This document shows, in pieces, positions 54,197-61,778 of a stretch of DNA of 64,000 nucleotides (positions are counted from its first letter, which is position 1; each line of letters begins with the position of its first letter). The notes under the pieces are model-generated. The model had not been told where the DNA came from, ran no database searches, and saw nothing but the letters and a program-made list of their open reading frames with translations. The DNA is from Kineosporiaceae bacterium (GTDB lineage Bacteria; Actinomycetota; Actinomycetes; Actinomycetales; Kineosporiaceae), in NCBI GenBank assembly GCA_016794595.1, contig JAEUJN010000008.1, forward strand, positions 1-64,000. The letters are read 5' to 3'. The position numbers and the translations under genes were made by a program.

Positions 54197-54619
54197 GTGA
54201 GCGCGGAACGCGACGACGGCATGACCCTGATCGAGATGCTGGTCGTCATGATCATCATTGCCGTCCTGGCCGCGATCAGCGTGCCGGCCATGGTCAGTCA
54301 ACGGAACCGGGCTCACGACGCCAACACCCGCCAGGACGCCCGTCGCCTGGCGCAGGCGGTGACCACCTGGTTCATGGAGCACTCGAACGCGCCGGCCGTG
54401 GGGATCGTCGCCGGCCGTTACCAGGTCGGCGGGGTGGACGTCGGGGCGGTCACCGAGGGGACGGTGGTGGCCGGCGCCGACCCTGCCTCGGTCACCACCA
54501 CCGGTTGGACGCCGGCCGCCTGGTGCCTCGCGCTGGCCCACCCCAGCGGCGGTGCGGTCCGGTACTCCGTGGCCGGCGGGCTGGAGTCGGGAACCTGCTC
54601 CTCACCCGTGGCGCCCTGA
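54197..54619 (+). CDS. Type IV prepilin-like protein (minor pilin)
   Basis: A 140-residue prepilin. The class III signal is short: seven residues and Gly, then cleavage before MTLIEMLVVMIIIAVLAAI, with Glu at +5. The mature globular part has two cysteines (AAWCLAL and SGTCSS near the end), forming the usual D-region. It starts at a GTG 9 bases after pilC, with weak ribosome signals, so it is probably made at a low level from the pilB operon. The stop codon lies in the loop of a small hairpin. Confidence 0.9.
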   Translation: MSAERDDGMTLIEMLVVMIIIAVLAAISVPAMVSQRNRAHDANTRQDARRLAQAVTTWFMEHSNAPAVGIVAGRYQVGGVDVGAVTEGTVVAGADPASVTTTGWTPAAWCLALAHPSGGAVRYSVAGGLESGTCSSPVAP

Positions 54620-54627
54620 GCGGGCGC
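54611..54627 (+). terminator. Hairpin with the minor-pilin stop codon in its loop
   Basis: GCGCCC at 54611-54616 pairs with GGGCGC at 54622-54627; the loop TGAGC contains the stop. The arrangement and loop match the hairpin at the end of yajC. It may end or weaken transcription from pilB-pilC. Confidence 0.4.
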
Positions 54628-54661
54628 TGCCCCGCGGCAACCGGCCATCCGGGCGATGGGC

Positions 54662-54690
54662 CTCAAGGTCGCCCCCGCAACGGCCGAGAT
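54662..54690 (+). promoter_or_regulatory. Sigma-28-like promoter of the major pilin gene
   Basis: CTCAAG at 54662-54667 and GCCGAGAT at 54683-54690 are separated by exactly 15 bases. The start site would fall near 54698, leaving a leader of about 65 bases before the pilin ATG. Confidence 0.7.
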
Positions 54691-54762
54691 CACTCCCGTC
54701 ATCGCTCTGCCGCCCGATCACCGACCTGGCGGCCCGCTACCCGCAGAAGGAGAGCCGGCCTC

Positions 54763-55194
54763 ATGCTCGCTCGCATCCGCAAGTCGCTCGAGGAGAAGGA
54801 CCAGGGCTTCACCCTGATCGAGCTCCTGGTCGTCATGATCATCATCGGTATCCTGGCCGCGATCGCCATCCCGGTCTTCCTCAGCCAGCGCGCCAAGGCC
54901 GAGGACACCGCCACCAAGGCGGACGTCACCGCGATCGGCAAGGAGGTCGCGACCTACTACGTCGACAACACCGCCGACCCGACCGTCGCCCTGGCCGCCG
55001 GGGAGTACACCCTCAACGGTGACACCATCGCCCGGGCCAGCCGCGACAGCATCACCCTGAGCGGCTCCAACTTCACCAGCGCCACCGCGTGGTGCGTGGA
55101 GCTGACCAACGCCGCCGGCGACCGGACGATCTGGAAGTACTCGGCCGCCAGCGGCCTGCAGGACGGCGCCTGCGTGGCGGGCACCGACTACTGA
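54763..55194 (+). CDS. pilA: Major type IV pilin (PilA-like)
   Basis: A 143-residue prepilin, likely the main subunit. The leader is MLARIRKSLEEKDQG, cut before FTLIELLVVMIIIGILAAIAI, with Glu at +5. Two cysteines (TAWCVEL and DGACVAG) close the D-region. It has its own sigma-28-like promoter, a good AAGGAG site 11 bases before the ATG, and an 18-bp terminator after the stop, so it forms a one-gene unit suited to high output. That isolation is the main reason to call it the major pilin. Confidence 0.9.
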   Translation: MLARIRKSLEEKDQGFTLIELLVVMIIIGILAAIAIPVFLSQRAKAEDTATKADVTAIGKEVATYYVDNTADPTVALAAGEYTLNGDTIARASRDSITLSGSNFTSATAWCVELTNAAGDRTIWKYSAASGLQDGACVAGTDY

Positions 55195-55212
55195 TCTGCC
55201 GCTCGTGATCCG

Positions 55213-55253
55213 GGACCCGGGGTGCGCTGTGTCCGACAGCGCGCCCCGGGTCC
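55213..55253 (+). terminator. 18-bp terminator after the major pilin
   Basis: The arms 55213-55222 and 55244-55253 pair perfectly, T55223 and G55243 form a wobble pair, and 55224-55230 pairs with 55236-55242 around a 5-base loop. It is one of the strongest hairpins in the window and should isolate the pilin mRNA or protect its 3' end. Confidence 0.75.
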
Positions 55254-55273
55254 ATCGGTGTCCGGACCTCACG

Positions 55274-55302
55274 CTCCAGTTCGAGCTCCGAACTGCCGAC
55301 GC
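55274..55302 (+). promoter_or_regulatory. Sigma-28-like promoter of the minor-pilin operon
   Basis: CTCCAG at 55274-55279 and GCCGACGC at 55295-55302 are separated by exactly 15 bases. The start would be at about 55310, about 29 bases before the ATG. Confidence 0.65.
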
Positions 55303-55338
55303 ACCGAGCACTGTGCGTGCCCAGGAGGGACTCTCACG

Positions 55339-56646
55339 ATGAGCCGACGCAGCCGTGGCGTCCGCAGCCGGTCCGAGGACGGCGGCTTCACCTTGATGGA
55401 GGCCGTGGTCTCCGCCGGCGTGATGGCCTTCGCCGCCGTGGCGGTGGCAACGATGATCCTGAGCATCCTGAAGGTCACCAGCGACTCCAACCGGCGCACG
55501 GTCGCCGCGGACCTGGCCGCGGGCCAGGCCGAGTCGCTGCGCCAGCTCAGTGCCGTCGACATCCCCGACGGCAGGGTCGTCCTGGCGGAGCAGACCGTGG
55601 GGGGTATTCGCTACACGATCACCCAGGAAGCCACCTACACGACCTACTCGGGGACGGCCTCGGCCTGCCAGGGCACCGGCCGGCTGGCCGCCAAGCGGAT
55701 CACCATCACCGTCACCTGGGACGGGATGGGGCAGACCAGGCCGGTGACCACCGAGACCATGCGCAGCCTGGGCTTCAACGCCGCGGGTGGGGGCCTGGAC
55801 GCCACCCGCGGGTCCTTCAGCGGCTACGTGATCGACTCCACCGGCGCTCCGGTCTCGGGGGTTCAGGTGGTGTTGCGGGCCTCCAACGGTGATGCCCTGG
55901 GCACCCAGGTCACCGGTGCCGACGGCTGCGCGGTGTTCACCAACCTGACCGCGGGCACCAACGTCTACGCCTTCGCCTCCCGCAGCGGCCGGGTCGACAT
56001 CAGCGGCCAGGACGTGGCCACCGACGCCGGCAGCGGGATCGTGGCCAACTCCGTCGTGCGCAGCACCCTGCAGCTGTCCGCCCCCGGCACACTGCAGGCG
56101 AACCTGCTGTTGCCGGCCGGCGCCGTGATGCCGACCTCCTACTCCGCCACCGCGTTCAGGCCCTACCTGACCACCACGTTGTGGCCCAGCGGCAGCAGCC
56201 GCCGCACCCCGCCGGCGTGTGCCACCGCCTCGCCGGCCCAGGCGTGCCTGGAGCAGTCGACCACGACCGGGTTCCTCACCCAGCGGCTCTACCCGGCCGC
56301 CTACGGCGCCTGGGTGGGCTCCTGCCAGGATGCCCGTCCGGCGGTTCCGCTGCTGACCGCGGTGACCTCCGGCGCCCAGGCCACGACCTCGGTGTCGCTG
56401 GCCGGGGTGGCGGTGCAGCCGCATGACGCCGCTGTCGTCGGCCGGACGATCACCGCGACCCACACCCCGGACAGCAGCTGCCCCTCCGGGGAGAGCATCA
56501 CCCTCGGCGTGATGCCGGCCATGGGCCAGCGGGTCACCGTGGCCCTCCCGCCGGGTACCTGGACCCTGTCGGTGCCCAGCGGGGACCACCCCCGCACGGT
56601 GACCCTGACCGCCGGCTCGATCCCGTCCCCGGTGAGCGTGGGCTGA
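55339..56646 (+). CDS. PilV-like prepilin with C-terminal beta-sandwich region
   Basis: A 435-residue minor pilin-like protein. The leader ends at SEDGG, cut before FTLMEAVVSAGVMAFAAVA, with Glu at +5. After a PilV-like region a domain resembling carboxypeptidase-regulatory or CnaB folds appears (GYVIDSTGAPVSGVQVVL, about residues 155-215), then a long Ser/Thr-rich part with paired cysteines. It is far longer than usual PilV, so a tip adhesin is a reasonable inference. AGGAGGGA lies 9 bases before the ATG. Confidence 0.87.
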   Translation: MSRRSRGVRSRSEDGGFTLMEAVVSAGVMAFAAVAVATMILSILKVTSDSNRRTVAADLAAGQAESLRQLSAVDIPDGRVVLAEQTVGGIRYTITQEATYTTYSGTASACQGTGRLAAKRITITVTWDGMGQTRPVTTETMRSLGFNAAGGGLDATRGSFSGYVIDSTGAPVSGVQVVLRASNGDALGTQVTGADGCAVFTNLTAGTNVYAFASRSGRVDISGQDVATDAGSGIVANSVVRSTLQLSAPGTLQANLLLPAGAVMPTSYSATAFRPYLTTTLWPSGSSRRTPPACATASPAQACLEQSTTTGFLTQRLYPAAYGAWVGSCQDARPAVPLLTAVTSGAQATTSVSLAGVAVQPHDAAVVGRTITATHTPDSSCPSGESITLGVMPAMGQRVTVALPPGTWTLSVPSGDHPRTVTLTAGSIPSPVSVG

Positions 56647-57350
56647 TGCGCATCCTCCGCGGCCACGCGCCGTCCAGCCGGGGGCACGGTGACGAGGGGA
56701 TCACCCTGCCGGAGCTGCTGGTCTCGATGATGATCAGCGGGATCGTCTTCGCCCTGAGCGCGACCATGATCGTCACCTCGGTGCGTCAGCGGCGCTTCGC
56801 CGAGGCGCGGGTGTCCTCCCAGGCCGATGCCCGGATCGCGGTCGAGTTGTTGAGTCGCGATCTGCGGGTCGCCCACCGAGCGCCCAACGGAACCTCGGCC
56901 AGTGCCTTCGAGTTCGCCTCACCACGCAAGATCGTCTTCTACTCGCTGGCCGGCGGCGAGGCCCAGCAGTTCTGGAAGGTCACCTACGAGGTCGATGCCA
57001 CCAGCAACTGCCTGCGCCGCACCACGATCGCCTACACCGGCACCACCTTCCCCGCAGCGGCGGCCACCGGCCGATGCGTCGCGCCGGCACAGGTCAACAC
57101 CGGGGGGGAGGCGATCTTCGGGTTCTCCCGTTTGCAGACCAGCGCGGCCACCCCCCCGCTGACCGTCACCGCGCCGTCCGCCGGGCTGTCACTGCCCTCG
57201 GACGACGCGACGTTGCGGCTGATCGCCTCGGTCCAGATCTCGCTGCTGGTCAGGGCCCCCGATGCGCCGGACATCGCCCCGACGACCGTCAGGGAGAGCA
57301 TCACCTTGATCAATCAGAGCAATGCGCTGCGCACCGGGAGGATCACGTGA
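56646..57350 (+). CDS. PilW-like prepilin
   Basis: A 234-residue prepilin. The leader ends at GDEG and is cut before ITLPELLVSMMISGIVFALS, with Glu at +5. RIAVELLSRDLRVAHR is typical of PilW/GspJ-type pseudopilins. The rest is beta-rich with two cysteines. Its ATG overlaps the stop of the PilV-like gene, and its stop overlaps the next GTG, so the three proteins are made together, as expected for a tip or priming complex. Confidence 0.87.
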   Translation: MRILRGHAPSSRGHGDEGITLPELLVSMMISGIVFALSATMIVTSVRQRRFAEARVSSQADARIAVELLSRDLRVAHRAPNGTSASAFEFASPRKIVFYSLAGGEAQQFWKVTYEVDATSNCLRRTTIAYTGTTFPAAAATGRCVAPAQVNTGGEAIFGFSRLQTSAATPPLTVTAPSAGLSLPSDDATLRLIASVQISLLVRAPDAPDIAPTTVRESITLINQSNALRTGRIT

Positions 57351-58945
57351 GGTTGCCCAGGCTGCGTCCGCCGGCCGTCGCTCGGCGTGCCGCACGAGGC
57401 GATGACGGCATGACGCTCCTGTTCTCGATGGCCGTGCTGTTCACCCTGAGCGGTTTCCTGTTGCTGACCCTGACCGTGGCCCTGCGGCAGCAGACGCCGA
57501 CCCGCATCGACCAGGACGCCAAGGCCGCGACCGCGGCTGCCCAGGCCGGCCTGGACGACTACCTGTCGCGGCTGACCAACAACCAGAGCTACTGGCAGAG
57601 CACGGACGGCACGAACACCGCGCTGACCTCCACCGGGGCCCTGATCCCGGGGTCCTCCTCCGGCGCCCGGTTCCGGTACGAGGTGGTGACCGCTCCCAAC
57701 GAGGCCGGCAGCGGCGGCCGCCTGGTGGTGCGCGCCACGGGCGAGGTCAACGGGACCAACCGGAGCCTGACCGCCACCTTCCAGCCGGGCAGCTTCCTCA
57801 ACTACGTCTACCTGACCGACAAGGAGTCGCTCAGCCCGCTCTACACCGGCAGCGGTTCGAGCGCGTGCACCAAGCGCTGGTGGCAGGGGCGCAACAGCGG
57901 CAGCGGGTGCGGGGAGATCCAGTTCGGCTTCGGTGACCGGATCAACGGCCCGATGCACACCAATGACACCCCGATGATCGGGGGCACGATCACCTTCGCC
58001 GGGCGCGCCACGACCTCCACCATGACGCCGTACGGCAGTTCGCCCACCACGGCGTGCACCGGCACCTCGTGCTACCGGGTCAACGGCTCGGCCAGCTTCA
58101 CCGCCTACCGTCCCGAGTACGGCGCCCTGGTGCAGATCCCGTCCTCGAACACCGAGCTCGCCGACAACGCCGCCGAGTACGGCTGCGTCTACTACGGCGC
58201 CACGCACATCACCTTCAACGGCACCACGATGACCGTCTACAGCCCGGGAACGACGGTGGCCAACCGGACGCAGTGCTTCAACCCGGCCAACCGCAGCTCG
58301 GCGCAAACGGTGGCCCTCGCGCCCGCGATCTACGTCCGGGACCTGACCAGTGCCTGCACCCAGACCAACCAGCAGGCCCGGGGGTTCCCGCTCACGCGAA
58401 CCATCGCCGGCTACACCTACACCGAGTCCACCGGCGGGGTGACCCCGAGCTACACCTGCAACCTGGGTACCGCCTACCTGCGGGGGTCGGTCAACGGCAA
58501 CGTCACCGTCGGGTCCACCCAGGACATCATCGTCACCGGCAACCTGACCTACACCAACGACCCGTTGGTGCACCCCGAGAGCACCGACGTCCTCGGACTC
58601 GTCCCCGGTCACACGGTGTGGGTGTACCACCCGGTCAGCGGCAGCACCGAGCTGCTGGACGCCGGCCAGCGGGTGAACCGGATCGACGCCGCCATCCTGA
58701 CCATCCAGGACAGCTTCATCGTGCAGTACTACAACCAGGGCTCCCCGCTGGGCGCGTTGACCGTCTACGGCTCACTGGCCCAGAACTACCGCGGCACCGT
58801 GGGCACCGGCGGCAGCACCATCGCCACCGGCTACTCCAAGGACTACCGGTACGACAGCCGATTCGCCTCCGGAGCCATCCAACCCACCTACTTCCTCAAG
58901 CCGCTCGCGGCACAGTGGGAGTTCCAGAGCGTGACCGATGGCTGA
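57347..58945 (+). CDS. PilX/GspK-like pilus protein with large exposed domain
   Basis: A 532-residue protein. An Arg-rich leader ends at RGDDG, followed by MTLLFSMAVLFTLSGFLLL. The Glu at +5 is missing, as in PilX and GspK tip proteins. The remaining 480 residues are Thr/Ser/Asn/Gly-rich and contain about eight cysteines and repeat-like turns, fitting a secreted beta-rich adhesin. GTG 57347 overlaps the PilW stop. The size and polarity suggest it caps the pilus and touches the surface or host. Confidence 0.82.
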   Translation: MRLPRLRPPAVARRAARGDDGMTLLFSMAVLFTLSGFLLLTLTVALRQQTPTRIDQDAKAATAAAQAGLDDYLSRLTNNQSYWQSTDGTNTALTSTGALIPGSSSGARFRYEVVTAPNEAGSGGRLVVRATGEVNGTNRSLTATFQPGSFLNYVYLTDKESLSPLYTGSGSSACTKRWWQGRNSGSGCGEIQFGFGDRINGPMHTNDTPMIGGTITFAGRATTSTMTPYGSSPTTACTGTSCYRVNGSASFTAYRPEYGALVQIPSSNTELADNAAEYGCVYYGATHITFNGTTMTVYSPGTTVANRTQCFNPANRSSAQTVALAPAIYVRDLTSACTQTNQQARGFPLTRTIAGYTYTESTGGVTPSYTCNLGTAYLRGSVNGNVTVGSTQDIIVTGNLTYTNDPLVHPESTDVLGLVPGHTVWVYHPVSGSTELLDAGQRVNRIDAAILTIQDSFIVQYYNQGSPLGALTVYGSLAQNYRGTVGTGGSTIATGYSKDYRYDSRFASGAIQPTYFLKPLAAQWEFQSVTDG

Positions 58946-58990
58946 GGTCGGGGCGGGCGCGGCGGATCCACGGCCGCCCGGAGCGGCCGG

Positions 58991-58996
58991 TACCGT
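58991..58996 (+). promoter_or_regulatory. -10 box of leaderless pilD (TACCGT)
   Basis: TACCGT ends 6 bases before GTG 59003. No sigma-28-like pair is seen here, so pilD may be expressed by the main sigma factor. Confidence 0.45.
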
Positions 58997-59002
58997 CGCC
59001 TC

Positions 59003-59869
59003 GTGACCGCACTGCCGATCACCCTCCCGATCACTGTGCCGATCACCCTGTCCGCTGTCCTCGGGCTGGTGGTGGGGTCGTTCCTGAACGTCGTCATCGC
59101 CCGGGTGCCGGCTGGACGCTCGGTGGTCACCCCGTCCAGTCGCTGTCCCCGCTGCGACACCCCGATCGCCGCCCGGGACAACGTCCCGGTGCTGTCCTGG
59201 CTGATCCTGCGCGGCCGGAGCCGGTGTTGCGGCAGCCCGATCAGCCGGCGCTACCCCCTGGTCGAGGCGGGGACGGCGCTGGCCCTGGTCGCGGTCACCG
59301 GCTGGGTGGCCACCCGGCCGGGGGCCCCGGACTGGCCCCTCGGGGCGCTCCCGGCCACCAGCCCTGCGGGAATGCTGGCCTGGACGGCGATGGCCTACCT
59401 GGCCGTGGTCACGATCGTCCTGGCGCTGATCGACATCGACGTCCGGCGCCTGCCCACGGCCATCGTGGTGCCGTCCTGGTGGGTCGGGGGGATCACCCTG
59501 GGCGGGGCGGCACTGCTCGCGGGCAACCGGGATGCCGCCGTCCGGATGCTCGTCGGTGGGCTGGCGTTGTGGGGCCTGTACCGGCTGCTGCACCTGGTCT
59601 ACCCGGCCGGCATGGGCTATGGCGACGTCCGGCTGGCGGGTCTGATCGGTGGGTATCTCGCCTGGCTGGGCTGGGCGCCGCTGCTGGTCGGTGCCTTCGG
59701 TGGGTTCCTGCTCGGCGCCGTCGGTGGCGCCCTGGTGATGCTCGCCGTCGGTGGAGGGCGCAAGACCACCATCCCCTACGGCCCCTACCTGCTGGCCGCG
59801 GCCTGGGTCGGCCTGCTCTGGGGCGAGCCGATCGCCCGGACGTACCTGCGCCTGACCGGCCTGGCCTGA
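59003..59869 (+). CDS. pilD: Prepilin peptidase/N-methyltransferase
   Basis: A 288-residue membrane enzyme with about eight helices that cuts prepilins and methylates the new N-terminus. The aspartates are in ALIDIDVRRLP and MGYGDVRLAG. The cytoplasmic cysteine site begins with CPRC; the second pair reads SRCCGSPIS instead of the usual CxxCG, so one Cys is shifted by two places. NVPVLSWLILRGRSR and YPLVEAGTAL are family blocks. It stands alone between the pilin operon and pilM. Confidence 0.93.
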   Translation: MTALPITLPITVPITLSAVLGLVVGSFLNVVIARVPAGRSVVTPSSRCPRCDTPIAARDNVPVLSWLILRGRSRCCGSPISRRYPLVEAGTALALVAVTGWVATRPGAPDWPLGALPATSPAGMLAWTAMAYLAVVTIVLALIDIDVRRLPTAIVVPSWWVGGITLGGAALLAGNRDAAVRMLVGGLALWGLYRLLHLVYPAGMGYGDVRLAGLIGGYLAWLGWAPLLVGAFGGFLLGAVGGALVMLAVGGGRKTTIPYGPYLLAAAWVGLLWGEPIARTYLRLTGLA

Positions 59870-59880
59870 CCCGGGCCGAT

Positions 59881-59915
59881 CGGGTCATCCCCGGGGGGGT
59901 TGACCCGAACGGGTC
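59881..59915 (+). terminator. Possible terminator after pilD
   Basis: CGGGTCA at 59881-59887 can pair with TGACCCG at 59901-59907, or GACCC at 59902-59906 with GGGTC at 59911-59915. The two folds compete. It follows pilD by 11 bases. Confidence 0.35.
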
Positions 59916-59946
59916 GCCGCCGACCGGGCGACGCTGCCGGGCCCCG

Positions 59947-59975
59947 GTCAAGCGCCAAACCCCCTGGGCCGATGG
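59947..59975 (+). promoter_or_regulatory. Sigma-28-like promoter of the pilMNO operon
   Basis: GTCAAG at 59947-59952 and GCCGATGG at 59968-59975 are separated by exactly 15 bases. The start would be near 59983, where a perfect 7-bp hairpin begins. Confidence 0.7.
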
Positions 59976-59982
59976 CTCAATC

Positions 59983-59999
59983 GCGGGGGATACCCCCGC
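59983..59999 (+). promoter_or_regulatory. 7-bp hairpin at the predicted 5' end of the pilM mRNA
   Basis: GCGGGGG at 59983-59989 and CCCCCGC at 59993-59999 pair around ATA. It begins at the start site predicted from the sigma-28-like promoter, so the mRNA would carry a protected 5' end. Confidence 0.45.
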
Positions 60000-60035
60000 C
60001 GCCACGCAGGATGCAGTGGAGTCGAAGGGGTGGCC

Positions 60036-61085
60036 ATGGCTGGCAAGACCGCCATCGGGCTGGACATCGGGACGAGTGTCGTCCGGGCAGTCGAGCTCTC
60101 CTACGGGCGGGGTGGGATCACGCTCGAGCGCTTCGGGCAGGTGGTTCTGCCCGAGGGGGCGATCCGGGACGGCGAGGTGGTCGACATGGAGGCCACCAGC
60201 CAGTGCCTGCGCCAGCTGTGGAAGGCCACCGGCTTCAGCCACAACCGGGTCGTGATCGGCGTCGCCAACCAACGGGTGATCGTCCGGCAGCTCGACCTGC
60301 CGTGGATGGAGCGCGACGAGCTGCGCGAGTCGCTGGCCTTCCAGGTGCAGGACTACCTGCCGATCGACTCCGCCCAGGCCGTGCTGGACTTCTTCCCCCT
60401 CGAGGAGTTGATCGACCCGGCCGGGGCCCGCAAGCTGCGGGGGCTGCTGGTCGCTGCCTCGCGGGACACGGTGCTGGCCAACGTGCGGTGCGCCGAACGG
60501 GCGGGGCTGAACGTGACCTCGGTGGACCTCACCTCGTTCGCCGTGCTGCGGGCTCTCGGCAAGCAGAACCGGGCCGAGGTCGAGACCGAGGCCCTGATCG
60601 ACGTCGGCGCCCGGGTGACGAACATCGTGGTCTACAGCGGGGGGATGCCACGGTTCGTGCGGATCCTGCTGATGGGCGGCCAGGACGTCACCGACGGCAT
60701 TGCCGAACGGTTGGGGGTGCCGCTCGGTCAGGCCGAGGCGCTCAAGCAGCAGGTGGCCTACGCGCCCGCCTCGGAGGACCTGGCGGCCGTCAGCCGGGTG
60801 GTCGACGTGATCTCGCAGGAGTTCGTCGACGAGGTGCGGGGATCGCTGGACTACTACTCGGCCTCCAATCCCGGCGCCCCGGTCGAGCGAATCCTGATCT
60901 CGGGCGGGGGATCCCGGTTGCACCGGCTCGTCGAACGCCTGGCCTCCTCGACCCGGGTGCCCGTGCTGGCCGGTGACCCGATGGCCAACCTGCGCATCGG
61001 ACGCACCGGTCTGGACGACGCCCAGCTCGACTTCGTCAAGCCCCTGGCCGCAGTGCCGGTGGGTCTCGCGCTGGGAGCGATCTGA
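60036..61085 (+). CDS. pilM: Type IV pilus assembly protein PilM
   Basis: A 349-residue actin-like (FtsA-fold) protein that binds the cytoplasmic tail of PilN. GLDIGTSVVRAVEL is the first phosphate loop, LIDVGARVTNIVVY the second, and ISGGGSRLHRL the adenosine block. ATG 60036 is preferred because AAGGGG is 5 bases upstream; a GTG at 60030 overlaps that site. pilN starts on its stop codon. It opens the pilMNO operon. Confidence 0.94.
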   Translation: MAGKTAIGLDIGTSVVRAVELSYGRGGITLERFGQVVLPEGAIRDGEVVDMEATSQCLRQLWKATGFSHNRVVIGVANQRVIVRQLDLPWMERDELRESLAFQVQDYLPIDSAQAVLDFFPLEELIDPAGARKLRGLLVAASRDTVLANVRCAERAGLNVTSVDLTSFAVLRALGKQNRAEVETEALIDVGARVTNIVVYSGGMPRFVRILLMGGQDVTDGIAERLGVPLGQAEALKQQVAYAPASEDLAAVSRVVDVISQEFVDEVRGSLDYYSASNPGAPVERILISGGGSRLHRLVERLASSTRVPVLAGDPMANLRIGRTGLDDAQLDFVKPLAAVPVGLALGAI

Positions 61086-61777
61086 TGACCGTCACGATGC
61101 CGCAGGCGCAGGAGGGAAGCATCACCCGGACCCGGGTGGAGTGGGCCACCGTTCCGCGGGTCAACCTGCTGCCACCGGAGATCATCGAGGCCCGCCGGTT
61201 CCGGCGGGTGCAGCGCCTGCTCGGGGCGACCGTGCTCGGGGTCGTCCTGCTCGGACTGCTCGGCACCTTCTGGGCCCAGCACCAGGTGGGCACGGCCCGG
61301 GCCGAACTGGCCGTCGTCGAGGCGCGGACTCAGCAGCTGCGGGCTCAGGAGGCGCAGTACGCCGAGGTGCCCACAGTGCGAGCCCAGGTGGACGCCGCGC
61401 GCTCGGCCCGGGCAGTGGCCATGGCCACCGACGTCCTCTGGTATCGCTTCCTGGACGAACTGTCGGTCGCCACCCCCCCGACGGTGTGGTGGGACACGGT
61501 GGATGTCGCCCTGCTGGAGGAGGGCGCCACCCCGGCCGTCACCGATGCCCTCGCCGCCTCCGGGATCGGGCAGGTCAGTGTCACCGGCACGGCCAAGGCC
61601 TACCCGGACGTCGCCCAGTGGCTCACCTCCGCGGCGGCGGTCTCCGGGATGGACGTGACCCGCCTGCAGTCGGCCGAGGTGAGCGAGGAGCCGGACAGCC
61701 CCGGCCTGGCGTTCGCCGCCACGGTCACCGTGAAGCCGGAGGCCCTGTCCCACCGGTACGACCGAAAGGCCGACTGA
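61085..61777 (+). CDS. pilN: Type IV pilus assembly protein PilN
   Basis: A 230-residue bitopic membrane protein. VPRVNLLPPEIIEARR is the cytoplasmic PilM-binding motif (INLLP form). One membrane helix follows (about 45-65), then a coiled coil (ARAELAVVEARTQQLRAQEAQ) and a small ferredoxin-like domain. It pairs with PilO to make the alignment frame around the motor. It overlaps pilM by one base. Confidence 0.92.
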   Translation: MTVTMPQAQEGSITRTRVEWATVPRVNLLPPEIIEARRFRRVQRLLGATVLGVVLLGLLGTFWAQHQVGTARAELAVVEARTQQLRAQEAQYAEVPTVRAQVDAARSARAVAMATDVLWYRFLDELSVATPPTVWWDTVDVALLEEGATPAVTDALAASGIGQVSVTGTAKAYPDVAQWLTSAAAVSGMDVTRLQSAEVSEEPDSPGLAFAATVTVKPEALSHRYDRKAD

Positions 61778-61778
61778 G

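Noticed and set aside
54620-54762. Structured leader or c-di-GMP riboswitch before the major pilin
   Set aside because: A nested inverted repeat is present, but it overlaps the sigma-28-like -35 and -10 and so lies upstream of the expected start. The GEMM hallmark bases around GACGCAAAGCC are absent.
59870-60035. c-di-GMP riboswitch before pilM
   Set aside because: GCCAAACC resembles part of the GEMM motif, but the partner half and tetraloop-receptor bases are missing. The promoter pair GTCAAG-N15-GCCGATGG explains the region better.
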